Shown: positions 1-8,690, counted from the stretch's first letter. The stretch is 64,000 nt of DNA from Sulfurimonas marina (GCF_014905095.1 NZ_CP041165.1:558001-622000), one strand, 5' to 3'. The notes: generated from the letters alone by a model not told the origin. Made by a program: numbers and translations.

Positions 1-385
1 AGTTTCCTGCCACTTCTTTAAGAATAGCATTTGCATCATGAGAGTTCCCAGTGTATTTTACAATTGAAACACCGTGGTTCTTCATCGTATTTGCAGTGTT
101 TTTACACGCACGGTTTACGACAATGTAGTCACATTCATCTAACACTACACCCATTTTGTCATGCTGTGCAATATGTTCTGCATCATCATGATCGTGATCA
201 CATACATGATTTTCGTCATCATGGTCGTGGTCAAGGTCTGTTCTTGGATTGTTTTTGATCTCATCTAAAGTGAAAGATTTAAACATCCCTCCGCCTTGCA
301 TCGTAAAAATTGCAAACTTAGGAGTGTGTCCTGCATTGCCGAAAAAAGTTAGTGAATCATCTTTAACTGGAATAGCTATTTTCAT
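1..385 (-). CDS. NifX/NifB-C-type FeMo-cofactor family protein, partial (C-terminus cut by window edge)
   Basis: The 128 visible codons read from an ATG at 385, with an AAGG ribosome site about 8 bases upstream. The N-terminus (MKIAIPVKDD) and the later segments with NAGHTPKFAIF, ECDYIVVNRACKN and GVSIVKYTG fit the dinitrogenase iron-molybdenum cofactor biosynthesis fold, which in known members carries or hands over Fe-S/Mo cofactor precursors. An insertion at about residues 50-76 is very rich in His and Asp and contains one Cys, suggesting metal binding. The gene runs the same way as the two ferredoxin genes upstream of it, which supports a nif-type context, but no nif structural gene is visible. 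The family also has members outside nitrogen fixation, so the role is inferred. Confidence 0.75.
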   Translation of the reverse strand, partial: MKIAIPVKDDSLTFFGNAGHTPKFAIFTMQGGGMFKSFTLDEIKNNPRTDLDHDHDDENHVCDHDHDDAEHIAQHDKMGVVLDECDYIVVNRACKNTANTMKNHGVSIVKYTGNSHDANAILKEVAGN

Positions 386-480
386 TATATTTACCTTGAT
401 TTTTTGATTTTAAATTTAAATATTGTAGCACTAATTTTGTTTAGAAATTCTTTATAAAAAGAGGCGGAAAAACCCTCTTT

Positions 481-861
481 TTATACCTCTACAGCCATTG
501 ACTCGGCTCTTTGAGTCAAGCTAATAGAATCACGGAAAGGTCGTGGTTGGTTTGCCGGGGAGAGCAAACCTTTTTTCTTATGTGTTCTGATGAGGTATTT
601 TCCAGCCTCTTGGCCTTGGATATAGTACTCATCATAGTCTGGAATGTAAGGCATATCCCAAACTATACATCCCTCTGTCGGACAAACATCGGCACATTTT
701 GGTACAGTAGTGTCTACACACTCTATACATTTTTCAGGTTTAACATATGTATACTCACCATCAGCAAGAGGGGATTCGTCTGCACTAACTATAGCAGTAG
801 CGGGACACTCCTCTATACAAGCATCACAGTTAATACAAAGGTCGGTTATATAGACAGACAT
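481..861 (-). CDS. 2[4Fe-4S] ferredoxin, nif-associated type (second of tandem pair)
   Basis: This 126-residue protein has two cluster motifs. The first uses Cys9, 12, 15 and 19 (CxxCxxCxxxCP). The second uses Cys45, 48, 56 and 60, with a longer loop between its second and third Cys and an extra Cys65. A C-terminal extension with IRTHKKKGL follows. Its ATG directly abuts the stop codon of the ferredoxin gene upstream, so the two are surely co-transcribed and probably translationally coupled. Such ferredoxins donate low-potential electrons; with a NifX-like gene next door, nitrogenase or cofactor assembly is a reasonable but unproven destination. Confidence 0.88.
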   Translation of the reverse strand: MSVYITDLCINCDACIEECPATAIVSADESPLADGEYTYVKPEKCIECVDTTVPKCADVCPTEGCIVWDMPYIPDYDEYYIQGQEAGKYLIRTHKKKGLLSPANQPRPFRDSISLTQRAESMAVEV

Positions 862-1251
862 TTATGCCCAGCGACCGATATTTGCATTAGATTCTCTATC
901 GCTCATTGAAACATCAGCGATAAAAGGTTGTTCTTTTTGCTCAGGAAGCATAAGACCTTTTTTCTTATGTACACGAATGTTGTATGTTCCAGCATCCTGA
1001 CCAGCTTGCCAATAGTCGTTATACTCTTTTGTATAAGGCATATCCCAAACGATCGCACCCTCAGTAGGACACGCTTCAACACAACGAGGTGCATCTGCAT
1101 GACCTACACACTCAACACAACTCTCAGGTTTTACATAAAAGAAAGAATCTTGAGGATTTTTTTCATTGTTTTCATCTAAAATTGCTGCAACCGGGCACTC
1201 AGGTGCACAAGCGTCACAAGAGATACACTCTTCTGTAATCATAACTGCCAT
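862..1251 (-). CDS. 2[4Fe-4S] ferredoxin, nif-associated type (first of tandem pair)
   Basis: The 129-residue product is a close paralogue of the next gene. Cluster I is Cys9, 12, 15, 19 and cluster II is Cys45, 48, 57, 61. Both proteins share the tract CPTEG..IVWDMPY and the basic IRVHKKKGL segment. This copy lacks the extra Cys65 of its neighbour and has a one-residue longer loop in cluster II. An AAAGGAG site lies 6-7 bases before the ATG. It is divergent from the Tpx-like gene at 1354, sharing a roughly 100-base promoter region. Function as an electron carrier is secure; its partner is not known. Confidence 0.88.
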   Translation of the reverse strand: MAVMITEECISCDACAPECPVAAILDENNEKNPQDSFFYVKPESCVECVGHADAPRCVEACPTEGAIVWDMPYTKEYNDYWQAGQDAGTYNIRVHKKKGLMLPEQKEQPFIADVSMSDRESNANIGRWA

Positions 1252-1353
1252 AATAGCTCCTTTAATAATAATTAGTTTTATCTATTCAGATAGTGTTCCC
1301 TCTAAGGGTATGCTACTTGTATATCTATATAAAATAACATTTGGAGGGGTATT

Positions 1354-1851
1354 TTGGAAGTTGTTGTAAACGGTAGAAAGTTAGAGCTACAAAAAAAAGA
1401 GCGTCATATCGGGGGCGAAGCTCCTGCTGCAAGAGTAAAGATGTTAAACGGTGAGACAAAAGTGATCGGGATGATGGCTGATAAAGTACAGTGTATGATA
1501 ACTCTCAGCAACAGTTACGATCTAAACGGTTCACTTTTAGAAGTGATAAATAAACATAAAGAAAAAGCAAATATATATGTAGTTTCCTCTTCGGAACTTG
1601 AGAATAGTTACGATGATTCTATGTGTGCATACGATTTTAAAGATTTCTCACTTAAATACGGGGTAAATATAGATGACACAACCTGTGCAAAGTCTGTTTT
1701 TATTATTAACAAAGATGGAGAGATTGTTTACAAAGAGGTTTTAGATGATCTTGTAAGTGAATTTAATTTACAGGTTTTAGACAAAGAGTTAGAGAGTGCG
1801 ATCAGTTTCAAGAAAAAAGGGCATACGCATGAGAACTGGATGGGTGTGTAA
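1354..1851 (+). CDS. Thiol peroxidase (Tpx)-like protein lacking the peroxidatic Cys
   Basis: The start is a TTG at 1354 behind a strong GGAGGGG site (1343-1349). The 165 residues follow the layout of Tpx-type peroxiredoxins: an N-terminal NGRKLEL strand, a central thioredoxin-like core, F..KYGV.I and a C-terminal AKSVFIINKDGEIVYKEVLDD segment. In Tpx the peroxidatic Cys sits in a TxxC motif; the matching stretch here (SNSYDLNGSL, residues 52-61) has no Cys. A Cys near the resolving position (Cys91) and Cys47 and Cys111 remain. Either the chemistry is different or the protein is not a peroxidase. The next gene overlaps its stop by one base (TAATG), so it heads a coupled operon running to about 5129. 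Confidence 0.7.
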   Translation: MEVVVNGRKLELQKKERHIGGEAPAARVKMLNGETKVIGMMADKVQCMITLSNSYDLNGSLLEVINKHKEKANIYVVSSSELENSYDDSMCAYDFKDFSLKYGVNIDDTTCAKSVFIINKDGEIVYKEVLDDLVSEFNLQVLDKELESAISFKKKGHTHENWMGV

Positions 1852-2291
1852 TGTTAAGCGAAACAACAATAGAGTGGATGGTTGCAAACGATTACGATCC
1901 AAAGGTGATAGACAAGGTCGGCAAGCACGGCAACTCTGCACTTATGAAAGCGGTAAGGGAAGCAAAAAGTGAAATCGCTTCTGAGTTTATAAAAGCTGGA
2001 GCAGAGTTAGAGCTACGCAATGTTGACGGCAATACGGCACTTTGGAATGCATGTTTCGGGCAGGATTACAAATGTGTAGAGCTATTGGTAAAAGCGGGTA
2101 TCCAACTAGACAGTACAAATGACAACGGTGTAACTGCTCTTATGTATAGTGCGAGTGCAGGGAAGCTGGATATGGTAAAACTTTTGTTGGAATACGGTGC
2201 AAAAACAGAGATAGAAAATCTTGATGGATTTAAGGCGATAGATTTGGCGGCTACACCTTCAATCTACAAGGCTCTTAAAAATGGTCTATAA
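1851..2291 (+). CDS. Ankyrin-repeat protein
   Basis: The 146-residue protein has about three ankyrin repeats between residues 25 and 140. Typical repeat phrases are visible: GNSALMKAV, DGNTALWNA, NGVTALMYSA and LLLEYGAKTEIEN. There is no signal peptide or membrane segment, so it should be a small cytoplasmic protein-interaction module. Its start overlaps the stop of the Tpx-like gene by one base and its end overlaps the GNAT gene by 11 bases, so these genes are translationally coupled. The binding partner is unknown; operon neighbours are the natural candidates. Confidence 0.85.
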   Translation: MLSETTIEWMVANDYDPKVIDKVGKHGNSALMKAVREAKSEIASEFIKAGAELELRNVDGNTALWNACFGQDYKCVELLVKAGIQLDSTNDNGVTALMYSASAGKLDMVKLLLEYGAKTEIENLDGFKAIDLAATPSIYKALKNGL

Positions 2292-2721
2292 AGCGAAGAA
2301 AAAAGATCTAGACAGTTTAGAGCTGTTGTTAAAAGAGCTTTTTACGCAGGAAAAAGAGTTTGTGTACAAAAAGGGTCTGCATAAAAAAGCACTCAAAAAG
2401 ATCCTTGAGAATAAAAAGATAGGGCGTATCTTTGTCTACAAAATAGAGGACAAAATTGTAGGTATGGTTAGTATTCTTTTTAGTTACTCAACAGCACTCG
2501 GCGGAAAAGTGGGCATTATCGAAGATATGATCGTAGAGTCCGATTATAGAGGTCTAGGTGTGGGAAATGCGCTTTTGGAACATATTATGCAATATGTAAA
2601 ACAGAAAAGGTTAAAAAGAGTGACGCTTTTGAGTGATGCAGATAATAGCATTGCACATAAACTGTACAAAAAACATGGGATGAAACACTCTCAGATGGTA
2701 GTTTTTAGAAAAGGGGTTTAA
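2281..2721 (+). CDS. GNAT-family N-acetyltransferase
   Basis: This is a single-domain acetyltransferase of 146 residues. The acetyl-CoA pyrophosphate loop is visible as YRGLGVGNAL at about residues 92-101, preceded by the IIEDMIV strand and followed by a C-terminal LYKKHGMKHS segment typical of the fold. It starts 11 bases inside the ankyrin gene and is followed one base later by a small helical gene. The substrate cannot be read from the sequence; it could be an amine, an antibiotic-like compound or a protein N-terminus. Confidence 0.85.
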   Translation: MVYKAKKKDLDSLELLLKELFTQEKEFVYKKGLHKKALKKILENKKIGRIFVYKIEDKIVGMVSILFSYSTALGGKVGIIEDMIVESDYRGLGVGNALLEHIMQYVKQKRLKRVTLLSDADNSIAHKLYKKHGMKHSQMVVFRKGV

Positions 2722-2722
2722 A

Positions 2723-2911
2723 ATGGGAAAAGTGGAAGATAAAATCAAAGTAGACTTACTGCAAAACATCTATTCAGACAGTGTGGCAATTTATGAGTTT
2801 ATAGAGAGCAGATTTAAGTTGGCTGAAGAGGAACGTCAAAAGATTATTGAGCGTATCAATAGTATGAATGACGGTTTAGTGCTGATTTTAAAAGATGTGA
2901 AACTTTCATAA
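2723..2911 (+). CDS. Small helical protein of unknown function
   Basis: The 62-residue protein is charged and predicted by eye to be mostly helical, with a central segment (IYEFIESRFKLAEEERQKI) suited to an amphipathic helix. It has no Cys, no signal peptide and no motif I recognise. It sits one base after the GNAT gene and 9 bases before the MoxR gene, so it belongs to the same operon. The tight spacing is the best argument that it is real. Confidence 0.65.
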   Translation: MGKVEDKIKVDLLQNIYSDSVAIYEFIESRFKLAEEERQKIIERINSMNDGLVLILKDVKLS

Positions 2912-2920
2912 GGTGTTTAG

Positions 2921-3928
2921 ATGGTAACACCTGCCATTGGGGTATCTGAGCTGTATAAGCAGCTAGAACTGCTGATTCAAACCGATACACCCGTTTTTAT
3001 TCACGGTAGTCCGGGAATAGGGAAGTCCTACATTGTCAACGAACTGGCGCAAAAAAATGATCTGGGTATCCGCGATATCAGACTATCTCAACTAGATGCG
3101 GTAGATCTAAGAGGTATCCCCTCAATTCAAAATGAGCAGACAAAATGGATGCCTCCTGTTTTTCTACCCGATGACGAGAACTCGGAGGGGATACTCTTTT
3201 TAGATGAATTGAATTCTGCACCCCTTTCTGTTCAAGCTGCTATCTATCAGCTTGTACTCGATCGCAAGATCGGGGAGTATGTCTTGCCAAAAGGGTGGCG
3301 GATCATCTGTGCGGGGAACAAGATAGACGATAAGGGGATTGTCTTCAAACTACCTTCACCTTTGATCAACAGAATGGTGCATATTGTTTTAGAAGCAAAA
3401 TATGACGAGTTTAAAACTTGGGGTATTCAAAATAAGATCCACCCGTACATCATCGGTTTTTTAGGATTCCGTCCCGATCTTTTAAGTACGCAGATTCCTA
3501 GTGCGACAGAGGCAAATCCTGCTTTTGCAACCCCTAGGGCTTGGAGTATGCTCTCCAACATTCTTTACTCGGTAAAAGATCTAAGTGCTATCAGCTCAAT
3601 TATTCACGGTACGGTAGGTTATGGCGCAGGGATAGAGTTTATCTCGTTTGTCAAAGTCTACAAAACCCTGCCGAACATTGATGCTATTTTAGCAGGTGAG
3701 AGTGAAGAGGTTCCGAGTGAACCGAGTGCTCTTTATGCCCTGTGCGCAGCTTTGATAGAAAAATATCAAATGGCTGAGCATGGAGACAACATCTTCACTT
3801 ATGCAAAAAAACTGCCGGTTGAGTTTAATGTGATGCTGATCAAAGACCTTATTGTGAAGGATGAAACTATCGCTGAGCTAGAGAGCTTTGAAGAGTGGCT
3901 TGAGAAGTATGAAAACTTCATCATATGA
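2921..3928 (+). CDS. MoxR-family AAA+ ATPase (copy 1)
   Basis: The 335 residues carry Walker A (GSPGIGKS, residues 29-36), Walker B (ILFLDEL, 91-97) and a sensor-1 Asn in CAGNK at about 133. MoxR ATPases usually act as chaperones that remodel or insert a cofactor into a target together with a von Willebrand factor A (VWA) partner. Here the VWA gene starts inside the last 20 bases of this gene, the standard pairing. A second pair of the same architecture lies at 10245-12385, and the two ATPases share long stretches such as LFLDELN, ILAGES and EVPxExSALxxL. The client is unknown; the position after nif-type genes is suggestive only. Confidence 0.88.
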   Translation: MVTPAIGVSELYKQLELLIQTDTPVFIHGSPGIGKSYIVNELAQKNDLGIRDIRLSQLDAVDLRGIPSIQNEQTKWMPPVFLPDDENSEGILFLDELNSAPLSVQAAIYQLVLDRKIGEYVLPKGWRIICAGNKIDDKGIVFKLPSPLINRMVHIVLEAKYDEFKTWGIQNKIHPYIIGFLGFRPDLLSTQIPSATEANPAFATPRAWSMLSNILYSVKDLSAISSIIHGTVGYGAGIEFISFVKVYKTLPNIDAILAGESEEVPSEPSALYALCAALIEKYQMAEHGDNIFTYAKKLPVEFNVMLIKDLIVKDETIAELESFEEWLEKYENFII

Positions 3929-5129
3929 AGAACTTTTTCAAAAAGCTCGGATCCACTTTCTCTTCCATCATCCCTTTTTATCTGTCTTAGCACTCTCTAT
4001 CCCCACTATCTTCGCTTCAAACAGCAAAAGTGCTTTTGAGACAGACGGGATTTCGATAACAGTCGATCTTGAAAAACTGGATAAATACAGCGAAGATGAA
4101 CTTACATATTTGTATGCCCATACACTTTTGCATATAGTACTCAAACACCCTTACAGACAAAAAACAAGAGAGTTAAAGCTGTGGAACCAGAGTTGTGACA
4201 TTGTTGTGAATAATACTCTCTCCACTTTTAAAGATGTCGGCTCAATGCCCCAAGATGAGATTTTTGATGAAACGCTCAAAGATAAATGTGTAGAGGAAGT
4301 TTATGAGATCCTCTACAAAGAGCAAGAAGATGAAAATGAAGGTGCAAGCGAAGAGAAAGAGGATAATGAAGCGAAGGTGACTCCAGATGAAAAGGGGAAA
4401 CTAAAAGCGCATATCTACGATGAGAGTAAGCAGGATATTCAAGAGGTTGCAGATGAAAAAACATCAAGCGGTGAGCTGGAAAAATTAAACGGCATCATTA
4501 TTCAAGCGCTCTCAATAGCACAAAAAAACAGAACCGACTACAGTGGAATGCTGGTTGAGATAGATACCCTCATAAAACCTGAAATCAGCTTTTACGATGT
4601 GTTAAAAGAGTATCTGGTCATTTCAACTTTTGAGAAAGAGTCAACATTTTCAAAACCAAATAAACGCTTTGCCCATTTAGGACTTTATCTTCCAGGGACA
4701 AAAAAACAGCAAGAGCAACTTGAGATAATTGTAGCCCTTGACAGCTCGTCGAGTGTTTCAATGGAGGAGTATAAAAAGTTTTTAGGGGTGATTGCCGAGG
4801 TGTGCGAGGGATTTTACGAGTACAAAGTACAGATACTCCCTTTTGATATTTCAGTTAAAGAGGAGCTGATCGTCAGTTTTGACAGCTTTTCCTCATTGGA
4901 GAGTCTTGACTGGCATATCCCCAAAAGCGACGGTGGGACAAATTTTGACGCAGTACTGCGTTATCTAAAAACTACAGATATCCGCTCAAACGATTTGCTT
5001 TTAGTACTTAGTGACGGGGAATTTGAAATAAGCGAAGCTCTTGTCTCTCAAACACTTTTTGTACTTAATGAGAAAAAGAATCTTCGGAAGTTTGAACAGT
5101 ATGGAAGGGTGATAGAGTTTTTGGTATAA
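3909..5129 (+). CDS. VWA-domain protein with DUF2201-like N-terminal region (copy 1)
   Basis: I place the start at ATG 3909 (406 residues) rather than the upstream TTG at 3888, because the N-terminus then matches that of the paralogue at 11249. The N-terminal half resembles the putative metallopeptidase-like region found with such VWA proteins. The expected HExxH-type motif reads HTLLHIVLKH, so its Glu is missing. An acidic, low-complexity linker rich in Glu and Lys follows. The C-terminal VWA domain has a MIDAS-type DSSSS (Asp278, Ser280, Ser282) and a later LSDGE. It forms a pair with the overlapping MoxR gene. Confidence 0.82.
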   Translation: MKTSSYEELFQKARIHFLFHHPFLSVLALSIPTIFASNSKSAFETDGISITVDLEKLDKYSEDELTYLYAHTLLHIVLKHPYRQKTRELKLWNQSCDIVVNNTLSTFKDVGSMPQDEIFDETLKDKCVEEVYEILYKEQEDENEGASEEKEDNEAKVTPDEKGKLKAHIYDESKQDIQEVADEKTSSGELEKLNGIIIQALSIAQKNRTDYSGMLVEIDTLIKPEISFYDVLKEYLVISTFEKESTFSKPNKRFAHLGLYLPGTKKQQEQLEIIVALDSSSSVSMEEYKKFLGVIAEVCEGFYEYKVQILPFDISVKEELIVSFDSFSSLESLDWHIPKSDGGTNFDAVLRYLKTTDIRSNDLLLVLSDGEFEISEALVSQTLFVLNEKKNLRKFEQYGRVIEFLV

Positions 5130-5205
5130 GCAGGGTTAAAAAATAGTTCTTCTTCTTGTAGAAAATAGTGATATAATATGATTAATCAGATGTTTCACAG
5201 GGAGT

Positions 5206-8200
5206 ATGATGGAAGTCACAAATGCGCAACAGATTGAGCAGGCCCTACACGAATGGGTCAGTGCCTTAGATGTTTTGGATGATGCTATTTTCGTTCATGA
5301 TCATGAATATCGGATCCTTCGTTGTAATCGCGCATATCAGCATCTGGCTGAGCTTCCGTTTAAGGAGATTATCTCTCAGCCTTATTTCAAGATCTTCCCA
5401 AAATTAGATGCCCCTTTGAGAGCTTGTTACTCAAGCATACATAATGATAGTACTGATGAACATGAAGAGGATATTTTGGTTGGCGGTACTCTTTACCGTT
5501 CCCGTTCTCACACGATATTTGATGAAAAAGGGAAATATTGTTATTCGATTCATGTTTTGCAAGATATTACTAAAGAGCAGGCAGACGAAGAGAAACTCAA
5601 ACAAAATGAAAAGTTTATTAAGACGGTACTCAATAACCTTCCCATAGGTGTTGCCGTAAATACTGTTCATCCAGAGGTAAAATTTACCTATATGAATGAC
5701 AATTTTCCAAAACTTTACCGTACGACACAAGAGGCATTAAAAAATCCGGATGATTTTTGGACGGCGGCATATGAAGATGCAGATTTCCGAGAAAAAATTA
5801 AGAAAAAGGTACTTGAAGATTGTAAAAGCGGTAAGCCGACATGTATGCGCTGGAGTGATGTTCCTCTGACTCGTAAAGGGGAAAAGACAACTTACATATC
5901 GGCACAAAATATTCCGCTGTCCGATATGGACTCAATTATTTCGTTGGTATGGGATGTAACAGAGCGTAAGGAGATGGAGGACCTCTTACGCAGTGAAAAA
6001 CGGTTTTCAGATAAGATTATTGAGAGTATTCCCGATGTCTTCTTTTTACTTGACGGTGAGGGAAAACTTGAACGTTGGAACAACAAGATAGAAACGCTTT
6101 TCGGTATGACACCTGAAGAGTTAAAACATCGTGAGGCTCTCTTTTTTATACATGAAGCAGATCGTACTGAAATTGCAGGGAAAATTGAAGAGACCCTTGA
6201 GGTTGGACACAGCATCGTAGAAACGCGACTGATGACAATAGAGGGTGTACGTGACTACAAGTTTACAAGTAAACGGATCACAACCCCTAAAGGAAAAGGG
6301 ATTATCGGCATCGGGTTTGATATGACCAAACGAAAGAAGATGGAACTGCAGTTAGAAAGGGAGAGAGATTTTTCAAACAGGCTGATCGATACGGCTCCCG
6401 TAATTGTTTTATTGCTTGATCAAACAGGACACATCGTAAAATACAATCGTTACACAGAGCAGATTAGCGGTTATCCTCTTGAAGAGGTACAGGGGAAGGA
6501 ATGGTTCTCAATATTTTTACCCGAAGAAAACCGAGAGAAGACCAAAGAGATTTTTCTAGAAGCGATTAATGAGCTCGATAGTCAGGGGCAGATTGATACT
6601 ATGCTGACACGTTCAGGAGAAGAGCTTCATATTGAATGGTATAGTAAAACGATCAAAGATGCTAAAGGGAGAACAGAGGGGCTGCTAGCTATAGGTATGG
6701 ATGTTACTGAACAGCAAAAAACTCAGGAACGTTTAGAACTGTTTCATACACTTTTCGAACATTCTAAAGATTCTGTTGAAATTATAGAACCGGGTACGCT
6801 TAAACTGCTTGACGTAAATGAAACTAATTGCCGTGAACTCGGTTATAGTCGTGAAGAACTGCTTGAGATGACTATTTATGATATCGATCCTACAGTGACC
6901 CCTGAGGTTAGTAAATCGATCGAAGAGAAGATACAAAAAGAGGGAAATCTAACTTTTGAGAGTGTACATAAGCGCCGTGATGGAAGCACGTTTCCTGTAG
7001 AAATTTCATTATCGCTTAACAATCTTGGACACCCTTACTTACTATCTATTGCGCGCGATATTAGCGAACGAAAAGAGGCGGAAGAGCATCTAAAAGAGAG
7101 TGAGGAAAAATTCCGTACTATTACTGCTTCTGCGCAGGATGCGATTTTGATGATAGATGCAAAAGGAGATATATCTTACTGGAACGAAGCAGCAGAACGG
7201 GTACTTGGCTACTCGGCAGATGAGGCAGTTGGAACCAATCTTCATAACTTGATAGCACCGGAGCGTTTTATGGATGCTCACCTCAAAGGGTTCAAAGAGT
7301 TTCAACATACGGGTGAAGGTGCGGCCATTGGCAAGACTGTAGAACTTGCAGCTATAAAAAAAGACGGTACGGAATTTCCTGTTGAACTCTCTATGTCTTC
7401 CATACTTCGTAAAGATGGATGGGGAGCTATAGGGATCATTCGTGACATAAGTGAACGCAAAGCATCCGAATCTGCAATCAATAGGGCAAACCGTGCTTTA
7501 AAAACACTCTCGGCCGGGAACTTGGCACTTGTACATGCAACCAGCGAAGATGAGTTACTTAAAGAGGTAACCAGAGTGATCGTTGAAACGGGCGGTTATA
7601 GCCTTGCTGTTGTTGATTATGCGGAAGATGGTCCGGAGAAACGTCTTAATCCTGTTGCTTGGCATGGTTTTAGCGGTGAAGAGTACTGGCTTAATGATCT
7701 GTGTTGGAAGGAGATGGAAAAAGGTATCCTTCCTGCAGGAGCAGCCGTTCGTGAAGGGGTAACGCAGATCTTCAGAGATATTTCAGACCCTCTTACCTGT
7801 CCTAACTGGCGAGAGGCTTCAATGGAACATGGATATGTTTCACACATTTCTCTGCCGCTTTTTGATGGGAAAAAGCCTTTTGGAGCGCTTAGTATATATT
7901 CATCACAAGAGGAGTCTTTTGATGAAGAGGAGATCCATTTACTTGAAGAGTTGGCTAATGATCTCGCCTATGGAATTCAAAACCAGCGTACGCGTGCTGC
8001 AAGTGAAAAGCATGAAGAGATATTACGTGAAGGATTGGAGCAGACAATTTTAGCTATTTCGGCAACGGTAGAGTCACGCGATCCATATACTGCGGGTCAT
8101 CAAAAACGTGTTGCTGAACTGGCAGTAGCAATTGCTGAGGAGATGGGACTTGATCAGGATGAGATAGAGGGGATTAGATTTGCGGCTATCATTCACGATC

Positions 8201-8625
8201 TAGGAAAGATTCACATCCCCGCGGAGATTCTTGCAAAACCTGGACGACTTACAGATATTGAGTTTATGTTGATCCAGACACACCCGCAAGCGGGTTACGA
8301 TATCATCAAGGATGTACATTTCCCTTGGCCTATTGCACAGTATGTTCTTCAACATCATGAGCATATGGATGGTTCGGGGTACCCTCAGGGACTTAAAGCT
8401 GATGAGATCTTGTTAGGTGCAAAGATCATTTCCGTAGCGGATGTGATCGAAGCTATATCTTCGCATCGTCCTTACCGCTCGGCACTTGGAATTCAACTGG
8501 CTCTTGATGAGGTTGTAAAAGGTAGGGGCACACACTATGACACTGCGGTGGTAGATGCCTGCATGAAACTTTTTAATAAAAAGAAATTTACATTTAACAC
8601 TGAGTCAAGTATGCACTCTTCTTGA
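5206..8625 (+). CDS. Multi-PAS, GAF and HD-GYP protein (cyclic-di-GMP phosphodiesterase)
   Basis: This 1139-residue soluble protein has six PAS/PAC units ending near residues 120, 252, 373, 501, 620 and 750 (each closing on a DITKE/DVTER/DISER-type junction). A GAF domain follows (about 770-925), then an HD-GYP domain to the end. HD-GYP hallmarks are intact: IIHDLGK at about 996 and HHEHMDGSGYPQGL at about 1050. HD-GYP enzymes hydrolyse cyclic di-GMP; the sensory part would control this. ATGs at 5206 and 5209 both follow a GGGAG site, with 5209 better spaced. A TATAAT at 5172-5177 could be its -10 box. No membrane segment is seen, so it senses a cytoplasmic or diffusible signal. Confidence 0.92.
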   Translation: MMEVTNAQQIEQALHEWVSALDVLDDAIFVHDHEYRILRCNRAYQHLAELPFKEIISQPYFKIFPKLDAPLRACYSSIHNDSTDEHEEDILVGGTLYRSRSHTIFDEKGKYCYSIHVLQDITKEQADEEKLKQNEKFIKTVLNNLPIGVAVNTVHPEVKFTYMNDNFPKLYRTTQEALKNPDDFWTAAYEDADFREKIKKKVLEDCKSGKPTCMRWSDVPLTRKGEKTTYISAQNIPLSDMDSIISLVWDVTERKEMEDLLRSEKRFSDKIIESIPDVFFLLDGEGKLERWNNKIETLFGMTPEELKHREALFFIHEADRTEIAGKIEETLEVGHSIVETRLMTIEGVRDYKFTSKRITTPKGKGIIGIGFDMTKRKKMELQLERERDFSNRLIDTAPVIVLLLDQTGHIVKYNRYTEQISGYPLEEVQGKEWFSIFLPEENREKTKEIFLEAINELDSQGQIDTMLTRSGEELHIEWYSKTIKDAKGRTEGLLAIGMDVTEQQKTQERLELFHTLFEHSKDSVEIIEPGTLKLLDVNETNCRELGYSREELLEMTIYDIDPTVTPEVSKSIEEKIQKEGNLTFESVHKRRDGSTFPVEISLSLNNLGHPYLLSIARDISERKEAEEHLKESEEKFRTITASAQDAILMIDAKGDISYWNEAAERVLGYSADEAVGTNLHNLIAPERFMDAHLKGFKEFQHTGEGAAIGKTVELAAIKKDGTEFPVELSMSSILRKDGWGAIGIIRDISERKASESAINRANRALKTLSAGNLALVHATSEDELLKEVTRVIVETGGYSLAVVDYAEDGPEKRLNPVAWHGFSGEEYWLNDLCWKEMEKGILPAGAAVREGVTQIFRDISDPLTCPNWREASMEHGYVSHISLPLFDGKKPFGALSIYSSQEESFDEEEIHLLEELANDLAYGIQNQRTRAASEKHEEILREGLEQTILAISATVESRDPYTAGHQKRVAELAVAIAEEMGLDQDEIEGIRFAAIIHDLGKIHIPAEILAKPGRLTDIEFMLIQTHPQAGYDIIKDVHFPWPIAQYVLQHHEHMDGSGYPQGLKADEILLGAKIISVADVIEAISSHRPYRSALGIQLALDEVVKGRGTHYDTAVVDACMKLFNKKKFTFNTESSMHSS

Positions 8626-8690
8626 TTGGAAGGGCATGTATAAAAGTATTTTAGGATGATAGGGTGAACAGGTTTTGATATAAAGTTTGA

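Noticed and set aside
511-909. Plus-strand open frame across the tandem ferredoxin genes
   Set aside because: It is antisense to clear 2[4Fe-4S] ferredoxins, has no ribosome site and reads as low-quality sequence.
1290-1340. Possible sigma-54 site or CCCTCTAAGGG palindrome between the ferredoxin and Tpx-like genes
   Set aside because: GGGTATGCTACTTGTA deviates at both key positions, and the palindrome is short; not strong enough to annotate.
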